Virus record (IMG/VR): IMGVR_UViG_3300027759_000119 | Coordinates: 1 to 52,723 of that record | Source: a virus | Length of the DNA: 52,723 nt | Reading direction: 5' to 3' (one strand) | Shown: piece after piece, positions 36,730 to 44,258 of the stretch | How positions within the stretch are numbered: position 1 is the stretch's first letter | Layout: each line of letters begins with the position of its first letter | Notes under the pieces: model-generated | Told to the model about the DNA's origin: nothing | Database searches by the model: none | The model's input: only the letters and a program-made list of their open reading frames with translations | Made by a program: the position numbers and the translations under genes

Positions 36730-37816
36730 AATCATTGTGGACGAGTGGGCCGAAGTATGGGACTTGCTCAAGCCCTATGCTGATGGCAGTTTCTGGCAGT
36801 GGTCAGATGTTGTACTTGATCCCAACAACGTGTATATTGTTGGACGTGTGATACTAAAAAACAACTGGACAGCAATAACGGAATGGGCCCAACAGTACCC
36901 GAGCCGTATAGTATTTTCCAATCCTGCCGAGGGCAGTGAAACCATACTGTTACAACTCACACGCCTGCGCATCAAAGAACAAGTTCGCCGAGGTGAAATT
37001 TTACTACTGACATCTGGGAACTTAGAACCAGGCTGGAATTATTGTAAAACCGACTGCTACTTCTCCAATATTGTAGAATACTTGGAAAACTTACGTGCGC
37101 ACGAGTCTTACCCTGACGTGTATCACAAACAAAACAAGCCATATGACTTTCTATTCCTAAACGGACGACTGCGTCCACATCGCAAGTATTTGATAGATGC
37201 CATGCGTGATCGACAGTTATTGAATCGAGCACTGTGGACCAATCTCAATGACCGTGTGGAAATGGCCTGGAGTAGTAGTCTACAAACTGACAACTCTGAA
37301 CCCATACGATTGTTGCCGCTGCAATACGAAATTGATCGTGCTTTACCCAATATGAGCACAGTGCCCACAGGATTTGTAAAACATCATTTGTTTGACAATA
37401 CCTGGGGCGATGCTGAAATCAATCCTGCTGCCTACATTGACACCTACTTCAGTGTGGTAACAGAAACCATATTTGATTACCCGTATACGTTTCGTACAGA
37501 AAAGATCTGGAAGCCCATGATCATGGGCCATCCGTTTGTGGCCGCTGCCAATCGTGGATACTATAAGGATTTACACTCAGCAGGATTCCAAACATTTGGA
37601 AATCTAATCGACGAAAGTTTTGATCAGATAGACGATCCACGAGATCGTGCCAACAGAATAGTTGACGTGGTAGCAGATATATGTTATAATGGTGCTGCCA
37701 GTTTCTTGGAGTCAGCCAGATCCGTTTGTAAATACAACTATCAACAACTTCGCGAACACAATCGTCGTGAACGTGCAGAACTACCCAAACGACTGGCCCA
37801 ATACATCAATGAATGA
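36713..37816 (+). CDS. GT-B glycosyltransferase-like protein with fucosyltransferase-type TEKxWKP motif
   Basis: About 367 residues from the ATG at 36713, which has GGGAGGAG ten bases upstream; a GTG at 36704 is too close to that site. The C-terminal third carries FSVVTETIFDYPYTFRTEKI followed by WKPMIMGHPFVAA (TEK at about residue 262), the arrangement seen in GT10 (alpha-1,3-fucosyltransferase-like) donor-binding regions, then GFQTFGNLIDESFDQIDD. The N-terminal half has YIVGRVILKNNW and FLFLNGRLRPHRKYLIDAM. Two minus-strand genes at 48094-50398 share the TEK-x-(W/F)KP and DESYD blocks. Probably transfers a sugar in the cytoplasm; donor and acceptor unknown. It is inserted between the first two class A radical SAM genes and overlaps both (17 and 8 bases). 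Confidence 0.6.
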   Translation: MLGNRKIIVDEWAEVWDLLKPYADGSFWQWSDVVLDPNNVYIVGRVILKNNWTAITEWAQQYPSRIVFSNPAEGSETILLQLTRLRIKEQVRRGEILLLTSGNLEPGWNYCKTDCYFSNIVEYLENLRAHESYPDVYHKQNKPYDFLFLNGRLRPHRKYLIDAMRDRQLLNRALWTNLNDRVEMAWSSSLQTDNSEPIRLLPLQYEIDRALPNMSTVPTGFVKHHLFDNTWGDAEINPAAYIDTYFSVVTETIFDYPYTFRTEKIWKPMIMGHPFVAAANRGYYKDLHSAGFQTFGNLIDESFDQIDDPRDRANRIVDVVADICYNGAASFLESARSVCKYNYQQLREHNRRERAELPKRLAQYINE

Positions 37817-39152
37817 TTTAGAATTTAAACAACAGGTCTTGGACCCGTTATCCACAAGTTTTTGTGCAGCGAAGTGGTACAATGCTACCATTTGGTTAGG
37901 AAGTGGGCAGACCACAAGTTGCCATCACCCGCCAGCTCATTTGATTGACGTTGATAAAGTCAATAACAACTCTAGGCTGCTGCACAATACTGATCAGAAA
38001 AAAGAAGACCGGCGTAAAATGTTAGCCGGCAAACGTCCAGCAGGCTGTGAATACTGCTGGAAGATTGAAGACATGCACACTGATGCAGTATCAGACCGTG
38101 TGTATAAAAGTAAAATTTATCCCATAGAGGCCTTACATGAAGCAGTTAAAACTCCCGTTGAACATGATGTCAATCTTAGAACTCTTGAAATCAGTTTCGA
38201 TAGGACTTGTCAATTTGCTTGTTCTTATTGCAATCCTGCTTTTAGTTCCACTTGGGTCAATGATATACGCCGGCATGGACCCTACAACGGGTTGGTTAGC
38301 GATGGTAGGAACCATTTTACTCACACTCATGATAGTAGTCAACTTTATAAATTCGGTGAGACTAATCCTTACGTGGAAGCCTTCTTTGACTGGTGGGAAC
38401 GAGATCTCCACAGAACACTGCAAGAACTCCGAATAACTGGTGGCGAACCACTAATGTCAGGATATACCTGGAAACTGATTGAATGGTTTAAGACCAACCA
38501 AGGACGTAGCAGTACCCGATTGGCAATCAATTCGAATCTTGGCATTGACATGGACAAGATCAAAGACTTTGCTGTGGCCATTGCCACATTGCCCAAGGTG
38601 GATTTGTATACCTCAATGGAAGCTACATGGGCGCAAGCAGAATACATTAGAGATGGACTAGACTATGATCAATGGTTGAACAATGTGTTGTTTTTGTTGG
38701 AAGGCAGATTTGTTAGTGCCGTGCATGTGATGTGTACCATCAATGCATTGTGCTTGGATAGTATTGTGGATCATCTCAACATGATGCTGAGTTTGAAACA
38801 ACGCTATGGACGTGACAAAATAAACTTTACATTGAATATCTTGCGTTTCCCCAGTTTTCAAAGCGCCCTAGTATTGCCTGATCACATACGCAATGGTTAT
38901 CGTTTGCAGTTGGAATCTTGGTTGTTTCACAATAGAGAAAATCCTTGTTTGCATGAACATGAAGTCAATCATGTGCAACGACTGATTGATTACTTGGATG
39001 TGGTAAAAACTCCACACAGTGAAGCATTTGACATGCCCAAGTTATTGAATGACTTTAAACAGTTCTATACGCAATATGACCAACGCAGAGACAAAGTCTT
39101 TGCCAGGGCATTTCCTAACTTAACAGAATGGTATGACTCAATACAAGTATAA
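37809..39152 (+). CDS. radical SAM enzyme, class A copy 2
   Basis: 447 residues from the ATG at 37809, which overlaps the previous stop by eight bases; a longer frame from 37689 would lie inside the glycosyltransferase gene and lacks family similarity. The core motif is CQFACSYC (Cys134, Cys138, Cys141), with ITGGEPLMSG downstream. N-terminal auxiliary cysteines are Cys19 (SFCAAKW), Cys38 (TTSCHHPP), Cys80 and Cys83 (GCEYCW), the same spacing plan as copy 1. The C-terminus has YDQRRDKVFARAFPNL. It is closest to copy 1 around RHGPYNGLV and ETNPYVEAFFDWW. Function presumably parallels copy 1 on an unknown substrate. It also contains a +1-frame hydrophobic reading frame at 38137-38436. Confidence 0.8.
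   Translation: MNDLEFKQQVLDPLSTSFCAAKWYNATIWLGSGQTTSCHHPPAHLIDVDKVNNNSRLLHNTDQKKEDRRKMLAGKRPAGCEYCWKIEDMHTDAVSDRVYKSKIYPIEALHEAVKTPVEHDVNLRTLEISFDRTCQFACSYCNPAFSSTWVNDIRRHGPYNGLVSDGRNHFTHTHDSSQLYKFGETNPYVEAFFDWWERDLHRTLQELRITGGEPLMSGYTWKLIEWFKTNQGRSSTRLAINSNLGIDMDKIKDFAVAIATLPKVDLYTSMEATWAQAEYIRDGLDYDQWLNNVLFLLEGRFVSAVHVMCTINALCLDSIVDHLNMMLSLKQRYGRDKINFTLNILRFPSFQSALVLPDHIRNGYRLQLESWLFHNRENPCLHEHEVNHVQRLIDYLDVVKTPHSEAFDMPKLLNDFKQFYTQYDQRRDKVFARAFPNLTEWYDSIQV
38137..38436 (+). CDS. possible overprinted two-helix membrane protein, nested in class A radical SAM gene 2
   Basis: A 99-codon frame, again in the +1 frame. Its ATG has AGAGG at 38126-38130, six bases away. Two long hydrophobic segments, SIGLVNLLVLIAILLLVPLG and GWLAMVGTILLTLMIVVNFI, flank a short loop (YAGMDPTT), followed by a polar tail. 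The enclosing gene uses unusual codons exactly here (AGG, CGG, GGG, CTT, many ACT), unlike its own sequence on either side. Position relative to the Cys motif and the two-helix plan parallel the nested frame in copy 1, which is hard to explain by chance if the two radical SAM genes are ancient paralogues. Holin-like or other small membrane protein; function not assigned. Confidence 0.5.
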   Translation: MKQLKLPLNMMSILELLKSVSIGLVNLLVLIAILLLVPLGSMIYAGMDPTTGWLAMVGTILLTLMIVVNFINSVRLILTWKPSLTGGNEISTEHCKNSE

Positions 39153-40395
39153 CAGCACTGATCTTGTACGCCCTACAGAGTTAACTGAACGTGAACAGTT
39201 CTTGTTGACTGAGTCAAAAACGTTTTGCATATACCCATGGATACATTTACATGCCTATCCCACAGGAGAAGCATACCCATGCTGCCATGCTGAAATGTCA
39301 GTGGGTCCAGTAGGCAACTGTCGTAAAAACACCCTGGCAGAAATATGGACTGACACTCCCATGCAACAACTGCGCGAGGACATGTTGACGGAAACCCCAA
39401 ATGCCACCTGTGGTCGTTGCTATGAACAAGAAAGCAATGGCTTTTTCAGTGGTCGTAAGAGTGCAAACAAACATCACGGACATCAAATTAAAAAACTAGA
39501 AACAAATCCTTTTGAGATGACCTACTGGGATATTCGTTTCTCAAACTTGTGCAATTTGAAATGCCGTAGTTGTGGACATATTTTTTCAAGCCAGTGGTAT
39601 CAAGATCAAGCAAAACTAGCCGGCGGCGATTGGAAAGATCGCAACACAGTTCTAAACTATGCAGGTCGCACTGAATTAGACATGTGGGAACAACTAGAGC
39701 CTCACTTGGATTATGTAGAACAAATTTATTTTGCCGGTGGCGAACCACTACTGATGGAAGAACACTATCGTATCTTAGAAGAACTTGTGCAAAGAAAATT
39801 GTTCCATGTGCGCCTAATCTACAATACAAACTTCACACATACTGAACTCAAAGGTAAAAGTGTATTTGAGTATTGGAAACAGTTTGACAGTGTGGCAGTG
39901 GGTGCAAGCCTAGACGACTCAGGCACCCGAGGCGAATATATCCGCAAAGGCACAGACTGGGCAGTGGTAGAACAGAATCGCAGAGACATGTTAAAGATAT
40001 GCCCCGAGGTAGACTTTTATATCAGCCCTACTTTGAGCATATTTAATGCACGCCATTTGCCTGAATTCCATCGTGACTGGGTAGCGAAAGGCTTGATTCA
40101 GCCACAGGATTTGAACGTAAATATATTGCAAGATCCTTCATACTACAGAATAGACATTGCGCCAGCTGAATACAAACAAGAACTAGGCACAAGATACTTG
40201 AATCACATCATGTGGTTGCAAGATCAGGATTCATTGGGCCGTGCCACACAAGGTTTTGAATCGGCTATCAAATTCATGATGAGCACGGACAATACACATT
40301 TGATAGATACATTTTGGCGCAAGACACACGAACTAGATTCAATTAGAAAAGAAAATATCTTGGAAGTAATTCCAGAACTGGCAGTATTAAAATGA
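39133..40395 (+). CDS. N-terminal-twitch radical SAM enzyme, class B copy 1
   Basis: 420 residues. The N-terminus is a textbook twitch/SPASM-type half-domain: FCIYPWIHLHAYPTGEAYPC, a helix TLAEIWTDTPMQQLREDML and TCGRCYEQE. Candidate cluster ligands are Cys32, Cys50 or Cys51, Cys93 and Cys96. The radical SAM motif CNLKCRSC follows (Cys140, Cys144, Cys147), then YFAGGEPLLMEE. This order, twitch before core, is the reverse of most SPASM/twitch enzymes and matches the phage-rich family annotated as twitch domain-containing radical SAM proteins. The C-terminus reads LDSIRKENILEVIPEL. The substrate is unknown; related enzymes modify peptides or, like BtrN, dehydrogenate aminoglycoside sugars. Start overlaps the previous gene by 20 bases. 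Confidence 0.85.
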   Translation: MTQYKYNSTDLVRPTELTEREQFLLTESKTFCIYPWIHLHAYPTGEAYPCCHAEMSVGPVGNCRKNTLAEIWTDTPMQQLREDMLTETPNATCGRCYEQESNGFFSGRKSANKHHGHQIKKLETNPFEMTYWDIRFSNLCNLKCRSCGHIFSSQWYQDQAKLAGGDWKDRNTVLNYAGRTELDMWEQLEPHLDYVEQIYFAGGEPLLMEEHYRILEELVQRKLFHVRLIYNTNFTHTELKGKSVFEYWKQFDSVAVGASLDDSGTRGEYIRKGTDWAVVEQNRRDMLKICPEVDFYISPTLSIFNARHLPEFHRDWVAKGLIQPQDLNVNILQDPSYYRIDIAPAEYKQELGTRYLNHIMWLQDQDSLGRATQGFESAIKFMMSTDNTHLIDTFWRKTHELDSIRKENILEVIPELAVLK

Positions 40396-41600
40396 ATATA
40401 CCACACGATAAGTTTTGCGTGTTGCCTTGGATCAGCATTGAAGCCTCACCCATAGGCACTGTGCGTCCTTGCTGTCTTGCCGATGATGAAATCCTAGACG
40501 ATTCAGGCCGCAAGTTTGAATTGAGCACTGCTGACTTTGCAGACATACAAAACAGTGGCCACATGCGCCGACTACGTGAACAGTTTCTTGCAGGAGAACG
40601 TCCGCAAACTTGTCGCAAGTGCTGGAATGAAGAGCGTGGCGGACGCACCAGCAAACGCATGCACACGCTAGACAGGCTCAAGCACACAATCGAGGACACT
40701 GAATGGACCATAGATGCCAAGCCGTTGATATTCTTGGATTTAAAACTGGGAAACATTTGCAATTTAAAATGCCGCATTTGTGGCTCATGGTCAAGCAGTC
40801 AGTTTGCCACAGAAGAAATTAATCAGTTACCACGAGAACAACAAAAGTCCAGTCATGCATATCAAATGCTACGTGCTGGATCGTGGCCAAGAGAAAATGC
40901 TCAGTTCTGGCAACAGATTGATTCAGTGTTAACTGACATTTGTTATATTGAATTCACTGGTGGCGAACCGTTCATGATCGACGAGCACTTTGATATGTTG
41001 CAAGGTATCATTGATCGTGGCATTGCACATCAAGTGGAAATACATTACAACACCAATGGTACACAATATCCTGCTCGCGGTGAAGCAATTTGGCGGCATT
41101 TCAAAACTGTAGAGATTGCATTCAGCATTGATGATGTTGGCAAAAGATTTGAATATCAACGCACCAATGCAGACTGGGCTGTGGTACTAGACAACATCAC
41201 AAGTTTTCAGTATCTAAAAACTCAAATGTCCAACTTGCAATTACAATGTTGTAGCACTGTGAATGTGTTCAATGTGCGCTATATTGATCAACTGGCTCAT
41301 TGGATAGCACTGCAAAAGTTTGACTTTGTGTACTGGAACATAATGCATGATGCTTGGTACTTTAGTATTGCCACACTGCCTGACACCGCCAAAGCCGGCA
41401 TTACAGAACATTTACGTTCAGCAGACGTGCCGTCGCAATACCGTGAAGAGTTTGATCGCATCTTAAACTTCATGAATACTGGTGCGTCAACAGATGGATT
41501 TATGTTGCGCATGAAGATTGCAGATTTGGATCGTAAACGAAATCAAAATTTATGCAATGTAGAATCTGAATTTGCTAGGTTAATTAACTATGAATCTTAA
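40392..41600 (+). CDS. N-terminal-twitch radical SAM enzyme, class B copy 2
   Basis: 402 residues. Twitch-type N-terminus: FCVLPWISIEASPIGTVRPC, a helix MRRLREQFLAGERP and TCRKCWNEE, with candidate ligands Cys9, Cys27 or Cys28, Cys74 and Cys77. The core motif is CNLKCRIC (Cys123, Cys127, Cys130), followed by EFTGGEPFMIDE. Closest relative in the window is class B copy 1, with matching IHYNTNGTQYPA and SIDDVGKRFEYQR segments; these match YNTNFTHTELKG and SLDDSGTRGEYIR in copy 1. The start overlaps the previous stop (ATGA), and the end overlaps the next start by 11 bases. Same enzyme chemistry as copy 1; which substrate each takes cannot be read from the sequence. Confidence 0.85.
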   Translation: MNIPHDKFCVLPWISIEASPIGTVRPCCLADDEILDDSGRKFELSTADFADIQNSGHMRRLREQFLAGERPQTCRKCWNEERGGRTSKRMHTLDRLKHTIEDTEWTIDAKPLIFLDLKLGNICNLKCRICGSWSSSQFATEEINQLPREQQKSSHAYQMLRAGSWPRENAQFWQQIDSVLTDICYIEFTGGEPFMIDEHFDMLQGIIDRGIAHQVEIHYNTNGTQYPARGEAIWRHFKTVEIAFSIDDVGKRFEYQRTNADWAVVLDNITSFQYLKTQMSNLQLQCCSTVNVFNVRYIDQLAHWIALQKFDFVYWNIMHDAWYFSIATLPDTAKAGITEHLRSADVPSQYREEFDRILNFMNTGASTDGFMLRMKIADLDRKRNQNLCNVESEFARLINYES

Positions 41601-42984
41601 ATCTTATATCACCAATGAAGACTACAACACATGGTCTGGACCAGACTGGCCTAGTTTTGATGATCTACTTTCTGGCAACTACACAGTCAATGCAGAGATA
41701 CAAAAAGAAGTAGACGAATTTGTAAATCTACATTTTAAAAAAGGCACAGTATTTCCAATTAAGACTGCTACAGCATGTCAACGCAAATGGACTGAAAGCA
41801 ATCTTTGGCTAAATGATTTAAGTTCAAGCAGTTGCCATAGAATAACTCCTATTAAATTTGAATTGAAAGACTTTGATAATTTTCATAACTTGCCAAGAAA
41901 AGTAGAAGATCGAGAATTAATGTTAAAAGGTGGATGGCCTGACAACGGATGTTCATATTGCCAAAACATCGAAGAAGCAGGCGGCATAAGTGATCGTTTA
42001 CAGTTTTTGAATCAACGAGGATATGCTCCTAGAGAACTTGAAACTGATCCCATTGCGGTCAAGGTCAGTCCTCGAATGTTACAAATATGGGCGCAAAATA
42101 CCTGCAACATGTCGTGCATTTATTGCAATGGTAATTTCAGCAGTCAGATCGAAAAAGAAAATCTCAAATATGGAGAATTCAACTCAGGCGGGGTGCATAT
42201 TCCTGTAGTGAAGATTCCCACACAAGCTGTAAAAGAGTATTTTGATCGTTTTGTGATATGGTTAGATCAAAATGTAACTACATTGACTAGATTAATTCTA
42301 TTAGGAGGAGAAACACTTCTTCAGCACGAGTTAATGACTGCGGTATTAGATATATTCGAAAGACATCCCAGCCCTAATTTAGAATTTGCCATGTTTAGTA
42401 ATTTCAATGTGCCAGACAGTGCATGGAATCGATATATTCCTACAATATTAGAACTACAGAAAAAAGGACACATAAAATACTTTGATTTAATGGCCAGTAT
42501 TGATTGCTGGGGTCCTGAACAAGAATATGTACGATCAGGGTTGGATCTTAACAAATTTGAACAACGTTTTGCTTGGGCAGCTGACCAAGATCCTGATTGT
42601 TTAAGATTGTATATTTCTCAAACAATAACCGCGATGACCATAAAAACCATGCCAGGTTTGATTGAAAAAATAAACCAATACAGTAAAAACAGACCCATTG
42701 CACATTATTTTTCTTTTTATCTAGGACCTCAACAATTTCAAAATCCCGATATTTTTGCCTATAGCATGTGGGAAAAAGATTTTGAAAAAATACTATCAAT
42801 GATGCAAACTAATACAACAGAACAAAGAGAAGCCAAAGACAGAATGATTGGCATTCAAAAATATCTGCAATCAATTACCAAGCACAACTATGCCGAAATT
42901 GAAAAGTTGCACACATATCTTGACGAGTTAGATCGTCGTCGTGGTACCAACTGGCAACAATTATTTCCATATCTAAAAGTATGA
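41590..42984 (+). CDS. radical SAM enzyme, class A copy 3
   Basis: 464 residues. Core motif CNMSCIYC (Cys172, Cys176, Cys179); the GGE motif is LLGGETLLQH, with T in place of the usual P. Auxiliary cysteines: Cys63 (TACQRKW), Cys82 (SSSCHR), Cys121 and Cys124 (GCSYCQ). It has about 40 extra N-terminal residues compared with copies 1 and 2. The C-terminal motif LDRRRGTNWQQLFPYL is well kept. By eye the gene is richer in A and T than its neighbours and uses many TTA, AAT, AGA and ATA codons, which suggests a more recent arrival. No long hydrophobic +1 frame is present at the position found in copies 1 and 2. Confidence 0.8.
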   Translation: MNLKSYITNEDYNTWSGPDWPSFDDLLSGNYTVNAEIQKEVDEFVNLHFKKGTVFPIKTATACQRKWTESNLWLNDLSSSSCHRITPIKFELKDFDNFHNLPRKVEDRELMLKGGWPDNGCSYCQNIEEAGGISDRLQFLNQRGYAPRELETDPIAVKVSPRMLQIWAQNTCNMSCIYCNGNFSSQIEKENLKYGEFNSGGVHIPVVKIPTQAVKEYFDRFVIWLDQNVTTLTRLILLGGETLLQHELMTAVLDIFERHPSPNLEFAMFSNFNVPDSAWNRYIPTILELQKKGHIKYFDLMASIDCWGPEQEYVRSGLDLNKFEQRFAWAADQDPDCLRLYISQTITAMTIKTMPGLIEKINQYSKNRPIAHYFSFYLGPQQFQNPDIFAYSMWEKDFEKILSMMQTNTTEQREAKDRMIGIQKYLQSITKHNYAEIEKLHTYLDELDRRRGTNWQQLFPYLKV

Positions 42985-44258
42985 GCTTATGCATGGCACC
43001 CTGGGTGCATACTTATCTAAGCCCGCTGACAGAACGGCGTATGTGTTGTGCGTCAAGAGAACCTGCACAAAATTTTCGTCAGTACATAGACACTGAGTCA
43101 GGCACCAACAAATATATTCCCATCACACTGGATGAACATTGGAACTCGCCACACATGATGAGTGTGCGCAGACGAATGATGGCTGGCGAAACCTTGCCTG
43201 AGTGCGAAGTGTGCAATGATCGGTTATTGAACACCGACGTTTACCGCACATATTTTTGGCAGTTGTTCAAACATAAGTATCCTGACATCTGGGAAACCAC
43301 CAATACCGCAGGCCGCACCACAATGCAGCCTGTGAGTTGGGATTATAGATTCTCCAACTTGTGCAATTTCAAATGTAGAACCTGCGGTGATATGTTGAGT
43401 TCAAGTTGGGAAAGCGAACAACGACAGCACAATATGATTGAGTGGACGGATCCCAACAACAACTGGATGCGCCCCAAAGTAAGATCGGCTATCACAGCAT
43501 TTCAAGACAGCCAGATCGAAGCAGAGTTTGCTGCGGCTGTAGAACAGCATCGTGTTGAAGAAGTATATTGGGTTGGCGGCGAGCCCTTGATGTACGAACA
43601 ACATTGGCGTTATATGAAACGCATAGTTGAATTAGGGGATGGTCCAAAAGTATATGCTAGATACAATACAAATTTATCCAGAGTGGATTATCGAGGCGTC
43701 AATCTATATCGTGATATTCTTAGTGGGCTGCGCGATTGGCAGATATGTGCAAGTCTCGACGGCACAGGCTCAATTGGTGAATACATTAGAACAGGCCTTG
43801 AGTATGATCGCTGGCTTGACCATTTCAGTCAAGCAGTTGAGATCCAACGTAACAGACGTCAAGTACGAATTGACTTTACGCTCACTCTGCCCGGAATGTT
43901 CGAAATTACACGCATTAGACAACTTGCCCAAAAATTCGGAGTCGAAGTCCTTGCTAAAGTAATGTTCTCATTCTCGCCTAACATTGTGATGAGCCCTTTG
44001 GCTTTACCTAGATCTGTGCTGGAACCATGGATAGATGAACTTGTACCTGAAGTGGATGGTGCCTTGCGTGATATGTTGTTGCAATTAAAAACACGGCCCA
44101 CATTTGAAGAACAATGGCCAGACACTTACCGTCAAGGTCTTGCAAGCGGCCGGGATCGTGTGCTACAATTAGAAAGCATACGCACACAGAAGATCACCAT
44201 GGCTGAAATACTTGCTGATCGTCCTGCGGTGCTAGAATGGTGGAACAACATTGCTTGA
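42981..44258 (+). CDS. N-terminal-twitch radical SAM enzyme, class B copy 3
   Basis: 425 residues; start overlaps the previous stop (ATGA). Twitch-type N-terminus with little lead-in: LCMAPWVHTYLSPLTERRMC, MSVRRRMMAGETLP, ECEVCND; candidate ligands Cys4, Cys22 or Cys23, Cys75 and Cys78. Core motif CNFKCRTC (Cys128, Cys132, Cys135), then YWVGGEPLMYEQ and SLDGTGSIGEYIRTGLEYDR. It is the last of the six radical SAM genes and the most divergent class B member, with a long insert between the core motif and GGE. The C-terminus (QLESIRTQKITMAEILADRP) resembles class B copy 1. Contains a +1-frame reading frame with one hydrophobic segment at 43639-43962. Confidence 0.83.
   Translation: MSLCMAPWVHTYLSPLTERRMCCASREPAQNFRQYIDTESGTNKYIPITLDEHWNSPHMMSVRRRMMAGETLPECEVCNDRLLNTDVYRTYFWQLFKHKYPDIWETTNTAGRTTMQPVSWDYRFSNLCNFKCRTCGDMLSSSWESEQRQHNMIEWTDPNNNWMRPKVRSAITAFQDSQIEAEFAAAVEQHRVEEVYWVGGEPLMYEQHWRYMKRIVELGDGPKVYARYNTNLSRVDYRGVNLYRDILSGLRDWQICASLDGTGSIGEYIRTGLEYDRWLDHFSQAVEIQRNRRQVRIDFTLTLPGMFEITRIRQLAQKFGVEVLAKVMFSFSPNIVMSPLALPRSVLEPWIDELVPEVDGALRDMLLQLKTRPTFEEQWPDTYRQGLASGRDRVLQLESIRTQKITMAEILADRPAVLEWWNNIA
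43639..43962 (+). CDS. possible overprinted single-helix membrane protein, nested in class B radical SAM gene 3
   Basis: A 107-codon frame in the +1 frame of the last radical SAM gene. One membrane-like segment, IEASIYIVIFLVGCAIGRYV, is followed by a polar helical stretch and LRSLCPECSKLH with a CxxC pair. The stop codon TAG just upstream limits the start to 43639 or the ATG at 43654; neither has an ideally spaced ribosome site (AGGGG touches the first), so this is weaker than the nested frames at 35720 and 38137. Codons of the enclosing gene here include CTT, CTC, TTC, TCG and GGG, which are uncommon elsewhere in the operon. Confidence 0.3.
   Translation: MVQKYMLDTIQIYPEWIIEASIYIVIFLVGCAIGRYVQVSTAQAQLVNTLEQALSMIAGLTISVKQLRSNVTDVKYELTLRSLCPECSKLHALDNLPKNSESKSLLK

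Noticed and set aside
37689-37808. Upstream extension of the second class A radical SAM gene
   Set aside because: The 40 extra codons lie inside the glycosyltransferase gene and are not family-like; the ATG at 37809 gives the usual short overlap and the expected N-terminus.
42023-42208. +1-frame reading frame in the third class A radical SAM gene at the place of the nested frames
   Set aside because: Short, basic rather than hydrophobic, no ribosome site, and no matching two-helix pattern.
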